This document shows positions 53,802-63,159 of a DNA stretch of 64,000 bases, piece by piece. This stretch comes from Roseicyclus mahoneyensis (GTDB lineage: Bacteria > Pseudomonadota > Alphaproteobacteria > Rhodobacterales > Rhodobacteraceae), in the NCBI RefSeq assembly GCF_003148775.1, contig NZ_QGGW01000005.1, positions 124,001-188,000 of the forward strand, given 5' to 3'. Made by a program: the position numbers and the translations under genes. The notes below the pieces were generated by a model, which saw nothing but the letters and a program-made list of their open reading frames with translations, was not told the origin of the DNA and ran no database searches. How positions within the stretch are numbered: the stretch's first letter is position 1; each line of letters opens with the position of its first letter.

Positions 53802-54674
53802 ATGGACCGGCTGAACTATCATCACCTGCGCTATTTCCGCGAGGTCGCGCACGAGGGGCACCTGACCCGCGCAGCCGAGCGGCTGAACCTGTCGCAATCG
53901 GCCCTGTCGACGCAGATCAAGCAGCTGGAGGAACGGCTGGGCCACGCGCTGTTCGAGCGCAAGGGTCGGCAGTTGATCCTGACCGAGGCGGGGCGGATCG
54001 CGCTGGATCATGCCGAGCGCATCTTTGGCACGGGCGAGGATCTGCTGGCCGCCTTGGGCGACGGGGTGGGGCGCGACCGGCCGCTAAGGGTCGGTGCCTT
54101 GTCGACGCTGTCGCGCAATTTCCAGATCCGGTTTCTCAAGCCCGTGCTGGGGAAGGTGCCTTTGGCGCTGGTCTCGGGGTCTGCCGCGACGCTCTTGCCG
54201 CGGTTGGCGGGCCTGTCTCTGGATGTGGTGCTGTCCACCGACCCCCATGACGCGGCCGCATACCCTGAGTTGATGGCCGAACGGATCGCGGCGCAGCCCG
54301 TGGCGCTGATCGGCACGCCCGAACGGGTGCGCGGGCGCGACAGCACGGGGATTTTGTCGCGCCAGCCCTTGATCGTGCCCACGGAAAGTTCGATCCGGAC
54401 AGGGTTTGACGCGCTGTGCGCGCGCAAGGGGATCGTGCCCAAGATCGCGGCCGAGGTCGATGACATGGCCATGGTCCGCCTGCTGGCGCGGCAAGATGTG
54501 GGCGTGGCGCTGGCCCCGGCCGTGGTCATGGCCGACGAGATCGGCGCGGGCGTCTTGACGAAGCTCGACACCGATCTGGGCATCGTCGAAAGCTTCTACG
54601 CGATCACTGCGAAACGGAATTTTCCCCATCCCGCGCTGATGCGCCTGCCGCCGATGACGCGGTTCAAGCCCTGA
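53802..54674 (+). CDS. LysR family transcriptional regulator
   Basis: A 290-aa LysR-type regulator. The winged helix-turn-helix fills residues 1-60 (FREVAHEGHLTRAAERLNLSQ and SALSTQIKQLEERLG), then the linker helix and the periplasmic-binding-like effector domain. The DNA-binding part resembles NhaR more than CbbR. It follows the SbtA-like gene in the same direction after 39 bases, so may be co-transcribed and regulate it; effector unknown. Confidence 0.9.
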   Translation: MDRLNYHHLRYFREVAHEGHLTRAAERLNLSQSALSTQIKQLEERLGHALFERKGRQLILTEAGRIALDHAERIFGTGEDLLAALGDGVGRDRPLRVGALSTLSRNFQIRFLKPVLGKVPLALVSGSAATLLPRLAGLSLDVVLSTDPHDAAAYPELMAERIAAQPVALIGTPERVRGRDSTGILSRQPLIVPTESSIRTGFDALCARKGIVPKIAAEVDDMAMVRLLARQDVGVALAPAVVMADEIGAGVLTKLDTDLGIVESFYAITAKRNFPHPALMRLPPMTRFKP

Positions 54675-55030
54675 TCCATTCCGTCTGACTGCCGCTAGGC
54701 ATCATCATGGGGGTGACTCGCGCTGCGCCGTGATCATCCGGTGCCACCTGGCAGGAAGGATCACCAAAGGCTCGCGATTTCGTGAATAATCGGAATTCAA
54801 ATCACTGATTTCAGATACTTTTTCACGCATCCGAGAGGCTGCGTGATGGCTGGTGCATTGGCAAACAAATATGTGCATATGCGCACCATTATCACACGAA
54901 AATCCTTCTCATGTGAGTTGAACGAGAGGTGTGAAAGACCGATCTTCCTCTCATCGACGGCACAGACGCCGAGACCAAACCCTCCCGGAAACATCTCCGG
55001 ACAGATTGAAAACCCGAAAGGACCCAAGTC
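54675..55030. other. Non-coding, AT-richer intergenic region (356 bases)
   Basis: The only gap over 300 bases. It holds two inverted repeats: GTGATC/GATCAC (about 54731-54763, with an inner GCCA/TGGC) and TCACGCA/TGCGTGA (about 54823-54846). The stretch 54780-54950 is clearly less GC-rich than the rest of the window. It must hold the promoter of the secreted protein at 55031, but I cannot name convincing -35/-10 boxes. No tRNA or known riboswitch is seen. Confidence 0.5.
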
Positions 55031-55519
55031 ATGAAAAACCTGTTTCTTGTCACCGCCGCCGCTCTTGCGATCACTGCTCCGGCTTTTGCGCAGAACCAGC
55101 TGGAAACCTCGCTCGGCGTGAGCGCAGGCAGCTTCACCACGGCCGAACTGGTGCAGCTTGAGCGCGCCTATGAGGAGAACGACCAGACGCTGGTCAACTT
55201 CATCCTCTCCGGCGGATCGAACCTGGATGCAGCCACGAGCGAACGTCGCGGCGTCGCGGCCGCCATCGAGCGCGCCATCGAGGAGGGCGACAATGCCCAT
55301 GCCCGCAATCTGCAGGCTGTCCGCGGTGTCGGTGCCGCCGACACCAGCGTGTCGACGCGCAATGAGGCCGGCCGGAACGACTGGCTGGCGCAGGTTGCCG
55401 ATGATCTGGGCGTGAATGCTGCAGATTTCACCCGTGGTGAACTGATCGCCCTCGCCCGGTTCGAAGAAGAAGGCGACCGCATCGCCGTCAACGGGATCAT
55501 CAGCCGCGTCCGGAACTGA
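55031..55519 (+). CDS. Secreted protein with a duplicated 37-residue unit
   Basis: A 162-aa protein with a signal peptide (residues 1-20, ending PAFA-Q). Residues 24-60 and 122-158 are an ungapped internal duplication: 17 of 37 positions identical, including LGV, FT, EL, LxR, EE, D, VN and I.S. The region between them (about 70-97) carries a weaker AIEEGD echo. No named domain recognised. Strong AAAGGA site and a terminator follow, so it is a monocistronic secreted protein, probably abundant. Function unknown. Confidence 0.8.
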   Translation: MKNLFLVTAAALAITAPAFAQNQLETSLGVSAGSFTTAELVQLERAYEENDQTLVNFILSGGSNLDAATSERRGVAAAIERAIEEGDNAHARNLQAVRGVGAADTSVSTRNEAGRNDWLAQVADDLGVNAADFTRGELIALARFEEEGDRIAVNGIISRVRN

Positions 55520-55574
55520 TCGTCAGAACCGCCACCGCACGCGCGCGTCCAAGCACGACCAAGCGCGGGACAAC

Positions 55575-55606
55575 GGCCCCGAGGGAAGATTCCTCGGGGC
55601 CTTTTT
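55575..55606 (+). terminator. Rho-independent terminator
   Basis: A perfect 10-bp stem GGCCCCGAGG/CCTCGGGGCC followed by TTTTT, 56 bases after the stop of the secreted protein gene. It ends that transcript and faces the convergent pheA gene. Confidence 0.92.
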
Positions 55607-55621
55607 GCGTCCGAGATCGGG

Positions 55622-56452
55622 TCAGTCGCGCACCGAAGCCGCCGGATAGGTGCCGAGAATCTTGAGGAAGCTCGTGAAATACCTCAACTCCTCAAGCGCG
55701 AGCTTGACGTTTTCGTCTTCGGGGTGGCCTTCGATATCGGCGTAGAACTGCGTCGCGGTGAAGGACCCGTCGACCATGTAGCTTTCCAGCTTGGTCATGT
55801 TCACGCCATTGGTCGCAAAGCCGCCCATCGCCTTGTACAGCGCGGCCGGAATGTTGCGGACGCGGAACACGAAGGTGGTCATCATGTGACCCGCGCGCCG
55901 TGTCATGTCGGGCTTGCGGTCCATGATGAGAAAGCGCGTGGTGTTGGTGTCGTTGTCCTCGATATGGCGGGCGAGCACGTTCAGGCCGTAGATTTCGGCC
56001 GCCAGTTCCGAGGCGAGCGCGGCTTTTGTGCGGTCACCCCATGCGGCCACGTCGCGGGCGGCGCGGGCATTGTCGGGGCTGACCTGACCCTTGATGTCAT
56101 GCTCACGCAAGAAACGAGCGCATTGCGGCAGCAAGACCAGATGGCTGTGCGCCTCGGCAATGTCTGAAATCTCCGCGCCGGGCACGGCGAGCAGGTTGAT
56201 GTGCACGCGGACAAAGACCTCGTCCACGATATGCAGGTCCGATGCGGGCAACAGGCGGTGGATGTCGGCCACGCGCCCATAGGTGGTGTTTTCCACCGGC
56301 AGCATCGCCTGATCGGCCGCACCGGTCTGGACGGCGGCGATGGCATCCTCGAAACTGGCGCAGGGCAGCGCCTCCATTCCCGGACGGGCGTCGTGGATGG
56401 CCTGATGGGAATAGGCCCCGGGTTCCCCCTGAAAGGCGATGCGTCCGGTCAT
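55622..56452 (-). CDS. pheA: Prephenate dehydratase
   Basis: A 277-aa monofunctional prephenate dehydratase for phenylalanine synthesis. Catalytic-domain segments are IAFQGEPGAYSHQAI and MLPVENTTYGRV, and the Thr-Arg-Phe motif is in NTTRFLIM. The C-terminal ACT domain contains the Phe-binding ESYMVDG (in place of ESRP). No chorismate mutase domain. ATG 56452 chosen; the upstream frame overlaps the divergent cytochrome gene. Confidence 0.95.
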   Translation of the reverse strand: MTGRIAFQGEPGAYSHQAIHDARPGMEALPCASFEDAIAAVQTGAADQAMLPVENTTYGRVADIHRLLPASDLHIVDEVFVRVHINLLAVPGAEISDIAEAHSHLVLLPQCARFLREHDIKGQVSPDNARAARDVAAWGDRTKAALASELAAEIYGLNVLARHIEDNDTNTTRFLIMDRKPDMTRRAGHMMTTFVFRVRNIPAALYKAMGGFATNGVNMTKLESYMVDGSFTATQFYADIEGHPEDENVKLALEELRYFTSFLKILGTYPAASVRD

Positions 56453-56558
56453 GGGTCTACCTGTGGATGTGGGCGTTTCGTCGCGCTCTCTATACCTTGC
56501 CATGCAGGGGCGAAACCCCATACATAGCCCCGAAACGGCGATACCGAATGGGAAGATC

Positions 56559-57074
56559 ATGTTCGACACGATGACCATCACCAAGGCATTCGCATCCGTC
56601 TGCGGCGGCATGTTGGTGCTTTTGCTGGGCGGATGGGCCGCCGAGAGCCTGTACAACATCGAGCGTCATGACGACGTGCGCGGTTTCGCGATCCTCATCG
56701 AAGAGGAAGAGGCCGCACCCGAGGCTGCCGAAGAGGTGATCGAGGTTGCCTTTGCCGATGTCTATGCCAGCGCAGATCCCGCCGCGGGCGAGCGGCTGTG
56801 GCGCCAGTGCTCGGCTTGCCATGTGCTCGAGCCGGGCGTAAATCGCGTGGGTCCCTATCTGCATGGTGTCGTTGACCGGCCCAAGCATGCCGCCGAGGGC
56901 TTCAGCTACTCGGCTGCCCTGATGGCGCAAGACGGGGCTTGGACGCCCGAGAACCTGTCGGCCTTCCTCGAGAACCCGCGCGCCTATGCTCCGGGCACTG
57001 CGATGGCCTACAACGGCATGCGCGAGGTCGAGGATCGGGCCAACCTGATCGCCTACATGGCGACCTTCCAATAA
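56559..57074 (+). CDS. Membrane-anchored cytochrome c (CycM/c552-like)
   Basis: A 171-aa class I cytochrome c held by an N-terminal helix (about residues 8-28, FASVCGGMLVLLLGGWAA) with an acidic Glu/Ala linker (EEEEAAPEAAEEV) before the haem domain. Haem site CSACH in WRQCSACHVLEPG, distal Met in GTAMAYNGM. The layout is that of the alphaproteobacterial CycM/c552 electron shuttle to cytochrome oxidase. ATG 56559; divergent from pheA; terminator follows. Confidence 0.9.
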   Translation: MFDTMTITKAFASVCGGMLVLLLGGWAAESLYNIERHDDVRGFAILIEEEEAAPEAAEEVIEVAFADVYASADPAAGERLWRQCSACHVLEPGVNRVGPYLHGVVDRPKHAAEGFSYSAALMAQDGAWTPENLSAFLENPRAYAPGTAMAYNGMREVEDRANLIAYMATFQ

Positions 57075-57099
57075 GGCGGGCAAGCATGCCATGGATCGG

Positions 57100-57124
57100 G
57101 GCCGCCTGCAGAGGCGGCCTTTTT
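57100..57124 (+). terminator. Rho-independent terminator after cytochrome c
   Basis: GGCCGCCT and AGGCGGCC, 8-bp stem with loop GCAG, then TTTTT; 25 bases after the cytochrome stop. It separates the cytochrome from the yej operon. Confidence 0.92.
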
Positions 57125-57267
57125 CTTGGGCGCTTGCGGGTGGCGCGCCTGCGGGACACGGTCCGATCACGCAATCTCAACTTGAACCCGGGTAGGGGTG
57201 GTCTCTAACGTGATGCGACCCAGATACTGGGGATGTTGCCCCACAGTGGACGAGCCCGGAGACCCTG

Positions 57268-59181
57268 ATGTCTGAACGCCCTGCCGCAGTCCTTGCAAAT
57301 CTTTCCTTGCCCCGCGCCTTGTGCATGACCTTCCCGCTGATTGCCGCTGCGGTGATGGCGCTGGCGGCCGACCCCGCCCGCGCGCAGGAGGGCTTGATCG
57401 TGACCCATGCGGTCGGCACCTTCGGGCTTGAGGATCTGACCTATCCGGCGGATTTCGAGCATCTCGCTTATGTGAACCCGGATGCGCCGCAGGGCGGCGA
57501 GATGTCGATGAGCTGGTCGAGCGCGGGGGGGTCGTTCGATTCACTGCATCCCTATACCAATCAGGGCAATCCGGCGGTTCTGGCCAACATCTTCTTTGAA
57601 TCGTTGCTGGAGGGCACGCTCGACACCATCGGCGAGAGCTATTGTCTGCTGTGCGAGACCATCGCCTTTCCCGAGGACCGGTCCTACGTCATCTTCACCC
57701 TCCGGGAGGAAGCGCGGTTTTCCGACGGGACGCCGGTGACGGCACAGGACGCGCTGTTTTCCTACGAGATCTTGCGCGACGAAGGCCTGCCGAGTTTCCG
57801 GGCCAACATTCCCCTGACCATCGACAGCGCCGAGGTGATCGACGATCGCACCATCCGGTTCAACTTCAACCCCGAAAGCCAGTTGCGTGGCCGGATCGAG
57901 GCGGCGGGTGGTCTTCCGGTGTTTTCGCAAGCCAGCCACATCGCCAGCGGGCGGGAATTCAACGAAAGCCGGCTGACGCCGTTGGTCGGCTCCGGACCCT
58001 ATGTGGTGGGTGCGATCGATGCGGGCCGGTCGACGGTCTTCGTGCGCAACCGCGACTATTGGGGCAATGACCTTCCGATCAACCGCGGGCGGCATAATTT
58101 CGACCGTATCCGGGTGGAATATTACGCGGATTCCATCGCTGCTTTTGAGGGATTTACGGCAGGGAACTACTTGTTCCGTCAAGAGAACTCTTCCCAGAAC
58201 TGGGCGAACAGCTACAGTTTTCCGCGGCTCGCCGATGGAACGGTGATTCAGGAGACGATCCCTCAGGGGTTGATCGCGCCGGGGCAGAGTTTCGTGTTCA
58301 ACCTGCGGCGCGAGAAATTTCAGGACCCCCGCGTGCGCGAGGCGATCGCGCTGATGTTCAATTTCGAATGGACCAACCAGACGCTGTTCTTCGGTCTCTA
58401 TGCGCCGATCGACAGTTTCTGGGAAAATACGCATCTCGAGCCCGAGGGGCTGCCCACGCCAGAGGAACTGGCAATTTTGGAGCCTCTGCGCGGGTTGATC
58501 CCCGAAGAGGTCTTTACTGAGCCGCCCTTTGCCACACCACCGTCGAATCCCGATCGGACGCTTGACCGCGCGCAGGTGCGGCGCGCCACGGCACTGCTGG
58601 AAGAGGCCGGTTGGACGCCCGGCAACGACGGCATGCTGCGCAACGCTGCTGGGCAGACGCTGGACGTCGAATTCCTGAACGCCGGGCCGCTGTTTGACCG
58701 GATCATCAACCCTTATGTCGAAAATCTGCGCGCCATCGGGGTGAACGCGCGGCTGAACCGGGTCGACGGGGCGCAGGCCAGCCAGCGCCAACGCGACGCG
58801 GATTTCGACATCGTGACGGACTTCTTCCAGACGGGCTACGAGCCCGGCACGGCGCTGCGGCAGCTGTTTGGAAGCATCGGCGCGGACGAGAGCCTGTTCA
58901 ATGTGGCGGGGCTGGCCGATGACGGCGTCGACCGGCTGGTCGAGGTCGTGGTGCGCTCAGAGACCCGCGAGGAGATGGAGGTGGCGGTGCGGGCGCTGGA
59001 CCGGGTGCTGCGCGCCCTGCGCATCCGGGTGCCGCAGTGGCACAACGACAGCGCTTGGGTCGCCTATTACAACCATTACCGCTACCCCGAGACGTTGCCA
59101 CCCTATGGCATCGGATTCCTCGATTTCTGGTGGGTCGATCCCGAAGCGGAGCAGGTGCTGCGCGATCGGGGCGTGCTGTAG
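57268..59181 (+). CDS. yejA: Peptide ABC transporter substrate-binding protein (YejA-like)
   Basis: A 637-aa periplasmic solute-binding protein (family 5) with an unusually long signal region (about residues 1-41, ending PARA-Q). GLEDLTYPADFEHLAYVNPD and the C-terminal FLDFWWVDPE are typical of YejA, which in E. coli imports microcin C and peptides. GGAGACC site upstream. First gene of a complete yejABEF operon. Confidence 0.9.
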   Translation: MSERPAAVLANLSLPRALCMTFPLIAAAVMALAADPARAQEGLIVTHAVGTFGLEDLTYPADFEHLAYVNPDAPQGGEMSMSWSSAGGSFDSLHPYTNQGNPAVLANIFFESLLEGTLDTIGESYCLLCETIAFPEDRSYVIFTLREEARFSDGTPVTAQDALFSYEILRDEGLPSFRANIPLTIDSAEVIDDRTIRFNFNPESQLRGRIEAAGGLPVFSQASHIASGREFNESRLTPLVGSGPYVVGAIDAGRSTVFVRNRDYWGNDLPINRGRHNFDRIRVEYYADSIAAFEGFTAGNYLFRQENSSQNWANSYSFPRLADGTVIQETIPQGLIAPGQSFVFNLRREKFQDPRVREAIALMFNFEWTNQTLFFGLYAPIDSFWENTHLEPEGLPTPEELAILEPLRGLIPEEVFTEPPFATPPSNPDRTLDRAQVRRATALLEEAGWTPGNDGMLRNAAGQTLDVEFLNAGPLFDRIINPYVENLRAIGVNARLNRVDGAQASQRQRDADFDIVTDFFQTGYEPGTALRQLFGSIGADESLFNVAGLADDGVDRLVEVVVRSETREEMEVAVRALDRVLRALRIRVPQWHNDSAWVAYYNHYRYPETLPPYGIGFLDFWWVDPEAEQVLRDRGVL

Positions 59182-59187
59182 CGGCAA

Positions 59188-60342
59188 ATGGGCGCCTATA
59201 TCCTCAGACGCATGTTGCTGATGGTCCCCACGCTCTTGGGGATCATGGTGATCAATTTTGCCCTGACGCAATTCGTGCCCGGCGGGCCGGTCGAGCAGGT
59301 GATCGCGCAGCTGGAAGGGGATGGCGACGTCTTTGCCGGTATTTCCGGGGGCGGCGGCGATGCGGGCGGTCAGGCACAGATCGAGGGCAGCGATTATCAG
59401 GGCGCGCGGGGGCTGCCCCCGCAATTCCTCGACGAGTTGCGCATCCAGTTCAATTTCGCCCGCATCGTCTGCGAGGAGGGCTTTACGGGCACCCCCAACC
59501 TGCGGGCCGCGGAATGCGTGGCCGAGGATATTCCCGGCATCGAACGCTTTGGCCTGATGATGTGGGATTACGCGCGCTTTGACTTCGGGCAGAGCTATTT
59601 CCGTTCGATCTCGGTCATCGATCTGGTGATCGAGAAACTGCCGGTATCGATCTCGCTGGGGCTATGGTCGACGCTGATCGCCTATATCGTCTCGATCCCG
59701 CTGGGCATCGCCAAGGCCACCCGAGACGGGTCGAAATTCGACACATGGACCAGCGGCATCATCATCGTGGCCTATGCGATCCCCGGCTTCCTTTTTGCTA
59801 TCTTGCTTCTGGTCGTGTTCGCGGGGGGGCGGTATTTCCAGATTTTCCCGTTGCGTGGCCTGACGTCCGATGGATTCGATGACATGACGCTCATCCAGCA
59901 GATCGGGGATTACTTCTGGCACATCACGCTGCCAGTGCTGGCCTCCACCATCTCGGCCTTTGCCACGCTGACGCTGCTGACCAAGAATTCCTTTCTTGAC
60001 GAGATCAAGAAGCAATACGTGATGACCGCGCGGGCCAAGGGGCTTGCGGAGACCCGCGTGCTTTACGGCCATGTGTTCCGAAACGCGATGCTGATCGTCA
60101 TCGCGGGGTTTCCGGCGGTCTTTGTGGGCGTGTTCTTCGGCGGGTCGCTGATCATCGAGACGATCTTTTCGCTCGACGGTCTGGGGCGGTTGGCGTTTGA
60201 GGCGGCTGTCAGCCGCGATTATCCGGTGATCTTCGGCACGCTCTTTGTCTTTGGCCTGATCGGGCTCTTTGTGAACATCTTGTCGGATCTGATGTATGTC
60301 TGGATCGACCCCCGCATCGATTTCGAGACGCGGGAGACCTGA
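59188..60342 (+). CDS. yejB: Peptide ABC transporter permease (YejB-like)
   Basis: A 384-aa permease with six helices. [21 protein letters not shown] is the standard first helix; a Gly-rich extension (about residues 50-70) and a periplasmic part with two Cys precede the permease core, as in YejB. The EAA coupling loop is [12 protein letters not shown]. Starts 7 bases after yejA. Confidence 0.92.
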   Translation: MGAYILRRMLLMVPTLLGIMVINFALTQFVPGGPVEQVIAQLEGDGDVFAGISGGGGDAGGQAQIEGSDYQGARGLPPQFLDELRIQFNFARIVCEEGFTGTPNLRAAECVAEDIPGIERFGLMMWDYARFDFGQSYFRSISVIDLVIEKLPVSISLGLWSTLIAYIVSIPLGIAKATRDGSKFDTWTSGIIIVAYAIPGFLFAILLLVVFAGGRYFQIFPLRGLTSDGFDDMTLIQQIGDYFWHITLPVLASTISAFATLTLLTKNSFLDEIKKQYVMTARAKGLAETRVLYGHVFRNAMLIVIAGFPAVFVGVFFGGSLIIETIFSLDGLGRLAFEAAVSRDYPVIFGTLFVFGLIGLFVNILSDLMYVWIDPRIDFETRET

Positions 60343-60343
60343 G

Positions 60344-61564
60344 ATGGCCCTGCCCGACGATTACCCCCGCGGCCCGGACCCGGCACGCCCCCGGATCGAC
60401 CCCGAACCGGGGTTGCGGCCGACGCCGCCCGGTCCGCTGCCGCCCGTGCGGCAGGGGTGGCTGTCACCGCTGAACCGGCGGAGGTGGCAGAATTTCAAAG
60501 CCAACCGCCGGGCCTACTGGTCGCTGTGGATCTTTGCAGTGCTTTACGGGCTGAGCCTGTTGGCGGAATTCATCGCCAATGACCGCCCGATTATGGTGCA
60601 GTATCGCGGTGCGTACTATACCCCGATCTTCAACTTCTACCCCGAGACCGAGTTCGGCGGCGATTTCCGGACCGAGGCCGTCTACCGCGATATCGAGGTG
60701 CAATGCCTCATTATTTCGGGGGGCTTGGGCGAATGCTGGGATGACCCCGAGGGCGTGATCGAGGCGGTCGAGACAACGGGCGTCTTCAACGGTGAGGCGG
60801 TGGAACAGGGCTGGCTTTTGTGGCCGCTGATTCCGTACAGCTACAACACGGTGAATGATCTGGGCCGGTCGGCACCGTCGCCACCCGATGCGAAGCATTG
60901 GCTGGGCACGGATGACACCGCGCGCGATGTGCTGGCGCGCGTGATCTACGGCTTCCGCCTGTCGGTCAGTTTCGCGCTGATCGTGACCTTTCTCACCTCG
61001 GTCATCGGGATCGCGGCGGGGGCGGCGCAGGGGTTTTATGGTGGCTGGCTCGACCTGATCTTCCAGCGGGTGATCGAGATCTGGAATTCGACGCCCAGCC
61101 TTTACATCATCATCATCATCTCGGCCATTTTCGTGATGGATTTCTGGCTGCTGGTGTTCTTGATGGTCCTGTTCGGCTGGACGGGGCTTGTGGGCGTGGT
61201 GCGGGCGGAATTCCTGCGCGCGCGGAATTTCGAATATGTCCGCGCGGCCCGTGCGCTGGGCGTGTCGAATGGCAAGATCATGTTCCGCCATGTGCTGCCC
61301 AATGCGATGGTCGCCACGCTGACCTTTTTGCCCTTCATCGTCACGGGCACGATCGGGGGGCTGGCATCGCTCGATTTTCTGGGCTTCGGGCTGCCGTCCT
61401 CGGCGCCGTCGCTGGGGGAAATGACGCTTCAGGCCAAGAACAACCTGCAAGCGACATGGCTGGGCTTCACTGCGTTTTTCGCCTTTGCGATCATGCTGTC
61501 GCTTCTGGTTTTCATCTTCGAGGGCGTGCGCGATGCCTTCGACCCGCGAAAGACCTTTCGATGA
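60344..61564 (+). CDS. yejE: Peptide ABC transporter permease (YejE-like)
   Basis: A 406-aa permease. The N-terminus is a Pro-rich cytoplasmic extension (residues 1-45), then helix 1 (about 55-73), a periplasmic domain (75-190) and the permease core with the EAA loop YVRAARALGVSNGKIMFRH. The start follows the yejB stop by one base. Its stop overlaps the yejF start. Confidence 0.92.
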   Translation: MALPDDYPRGPDPARPRIDPEPGLRPTPPGPLPPVRQGWLSPLNRRRWQNFKANRRAYWSLWIFAVLYGLSLLAEFIANDRPIMVQYRGAYYTPIFNFYPETEFGGDFRTEAVYRDIEVQCLIISGGLGECWDDPEGVIEAVETTGVFNGEAVEQGWLLWPLIPYSYNTVNDLGRSAPSPPDAKHWLGTDDTARDVLARVIYGFRLSVSFALIVTFLTSVIGIAAGAAQGFYGGWLDLIFQRVIEIWNSTPSLYIIIIISAIFVMDFWLLVFLMVLFGWTGLVGVVRAEFLRARNFEYVRAARALGVSNGKIMFRHVLPNAMVATLTFLPFIVTGTIGGLASLDFLGFGLPSSAPSLGEMTLQAKNNLQATWLGFTAFFAFAIMLSLLVFIFEGVRDAFDPRKTFR

Positions 61565-63141
61565 GGGTTCTTGAGGTCAGGGATCTGTCGGTCCGCTTTG
61601 GCCCGACGCATGCGGTGCGCGGCGTGTCGTTTCATGTCGACAAAGGCGAGACGGTCGCGCTGGTCGGCGAAAGCGGGTCGGGCAAGTCGGTGACGGCGCT
61701 GTCGACCGTGTCGCTGGTGCCCGGCGCGACCGAGATCACGGGGTCGGTGAAATATGCGGGCCAAGAGATGGTGGGCGCTGACGAGGGCACGCTGCGCCGC
61801 ATCCGGGGCAATGACATCAGCTTCATCTTTCAGGAGCCGATGACATCGCTGAACCCGCTGCACACGCTGGAAAAGCAGATCACGGAAAGCCTGATGCTGC
61901 ATCAGGACTTGCGCGGGGCAGCCGCACGGGCCCGCGTGATCGAATTGCTCCACAAGGTCGGCATTCGCGACCCCGAAGACCGGCTGGGTGCCTATCCGCA
62001 CCAATTGTCGGGCGGGCAGCGGCAGCGCGTGATGATCGCCATGGCGCTGGCCAATGGCCCCGACCTGCTGGTGGCCGATGAACCGACAACGGCGCTCGAT
62101 GTCACCATTCAGGCGCAGATCCTCGATCTGCTTGCCGATCTGAAACGCGACATGGGGATGAGCCTTTTGTTCATCACCCATGACCTGACCATTGTGCGGC
62201 GGATCGCCGACCGGGTCTGCGTGATGCAGGGCGGCGAGATCGTGGAACAGGGCCGGACGGAGGAGATTTTCGCCAACCCGCGCCACCCCTATACGCGCAA
62301 GCTCCTCGCGGCAGAATCGACGGGGGGGCCCGATCCGGTCGCGCCCGACGCGCCCGAGATCGTGGCGACGGACAACCTGCGCGTCTGGTTCCCGATCCAG
62401 CGCGGTCTGATGCGGCGCACGGTGGGGCATATCAAGGCGGTCAATGCCGCCACGCTCAGCGTGCGGGCGGGCGAGACTGTGGGGATCGTGGGCGAAAGCG
62501 GGTCGGGCAAGACGACGCTGGCCTTGGCCATCATGCGGCTGATCGGGTCCGAGGGGCCGGTGGTCTTCATGGGGCGCGACGTGCAGGGGCTGCATTCGCG
62601 CGAGCTGCGCCCGATCCGGCGCGACATGCAGATCGTGTTTCAGGACCCGTTCGGCAGCCTGAGCCCGCGGATGACGATCGAACAGATCGTGGCCGAGGGG
62701 TTGGAGGTGCATGGCGTGGGCCGTGAGGACCGGCGCGCGCAAGTGGCAGCCATTCTGGGGGAGGTGGGGCTCGACCCTGCGATGATGGACCGCTACCCGC
62801 ACGAGTTTTCGGGCGGCCAGCGGCAGCGCATCGCAATTGCGCGGGCGATGATCCTGCGCCCCAAGCTGGTGGTGCTGGACGAGCCGACATCGGCGCTTGA
62901 TATGACGGTGCAGGTGCAGATCGTGGAATTGTTGCGCGCGCTGCAGCGCAAGAACGCCATTGCCTACCTGTTTATAAGCCACGACCTGAAGGTCGTGCGC
63001 GCGCTGAGCCACAAGGTGATCGTGATGAAGAACGGCGATGTGGTGGAAACCGGCGAGGCCGAGGCGCTGTTTGCCGCGCCCAAGCATGCCTATACGCGCG
63101 CCCTGCTGAAAGCGGCCTTTGGCGAGGTCGGGGCGGCCTGA
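61561..63141 (+). CDS. yejF: Peptide ABC transporter fused ATP-binding protein (YejF-like)
   Basis: A 526-aa protein with two complete ABC ATPase domains. First: Walker [13 protein letters not shown], signature [14 protein letters not shown], Walker [13 protein letters not shown]. Second: [27 protein letters not shown] and [12 protein letters not shown]. The linker with the RKLLAAE sequence is typical of oligopeptide transporter ATPases. One polypeptide thus supplies both motor halves of the yej importer. Confidence 0.95.
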   Translation: MRVLEVRDLSVRFGPTHAVRGVSFHVDKGETVALVGESGSGKSVTALSTVSLVPGATEITGSVKYAGQEMVGADEGTLRRIRGNDISFIFQEPMTSLNPLHTLEKQITESLMLHQDLRGAAARARVIELLHKVGIRDPEDRLGAYPHQLSGGQRQRVMIAMALANGPDLLVADEPTTALDVTIQAQILDLLADLKRDMGMSLLFITHDLTIVRRIADRVCVMQGGEIVEQGRTEEIFANPRHPYTRKLLAAESTGGPDPVAPDAPEIVATDNLRVWFPIQRGLMRRTVGHIKAVNAATLSVRAGETVGIVGESGSGKTTLALAIMRLIGSEGPVVFMGRDVQGLHSRELRPIRRDMQIVFQDPFGSLSPRMTIEQIVAEGLEVHGVGREDRRAQVAAILGEVGLDPAMMDRYPHEFSGGQRQRIAIARAMILRPKLVVLDEPTSALDMTVQVQIVELLRALQRKNAIAYLFISHDLKVVRALSHKVIVMKNGDVVETGEAEALFAAPKHAYTRALLKAAFGEVGAA

Positions 63142-63159
63142 AGCCGCCCGGAGCCGTCG

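Noticed and set aside
57268-63141. yejABEF as an antibiotic-related cluster
   Set aside because: No biosynthetic or immunity genes beside it; the four genes form the ordinary peptide importer.
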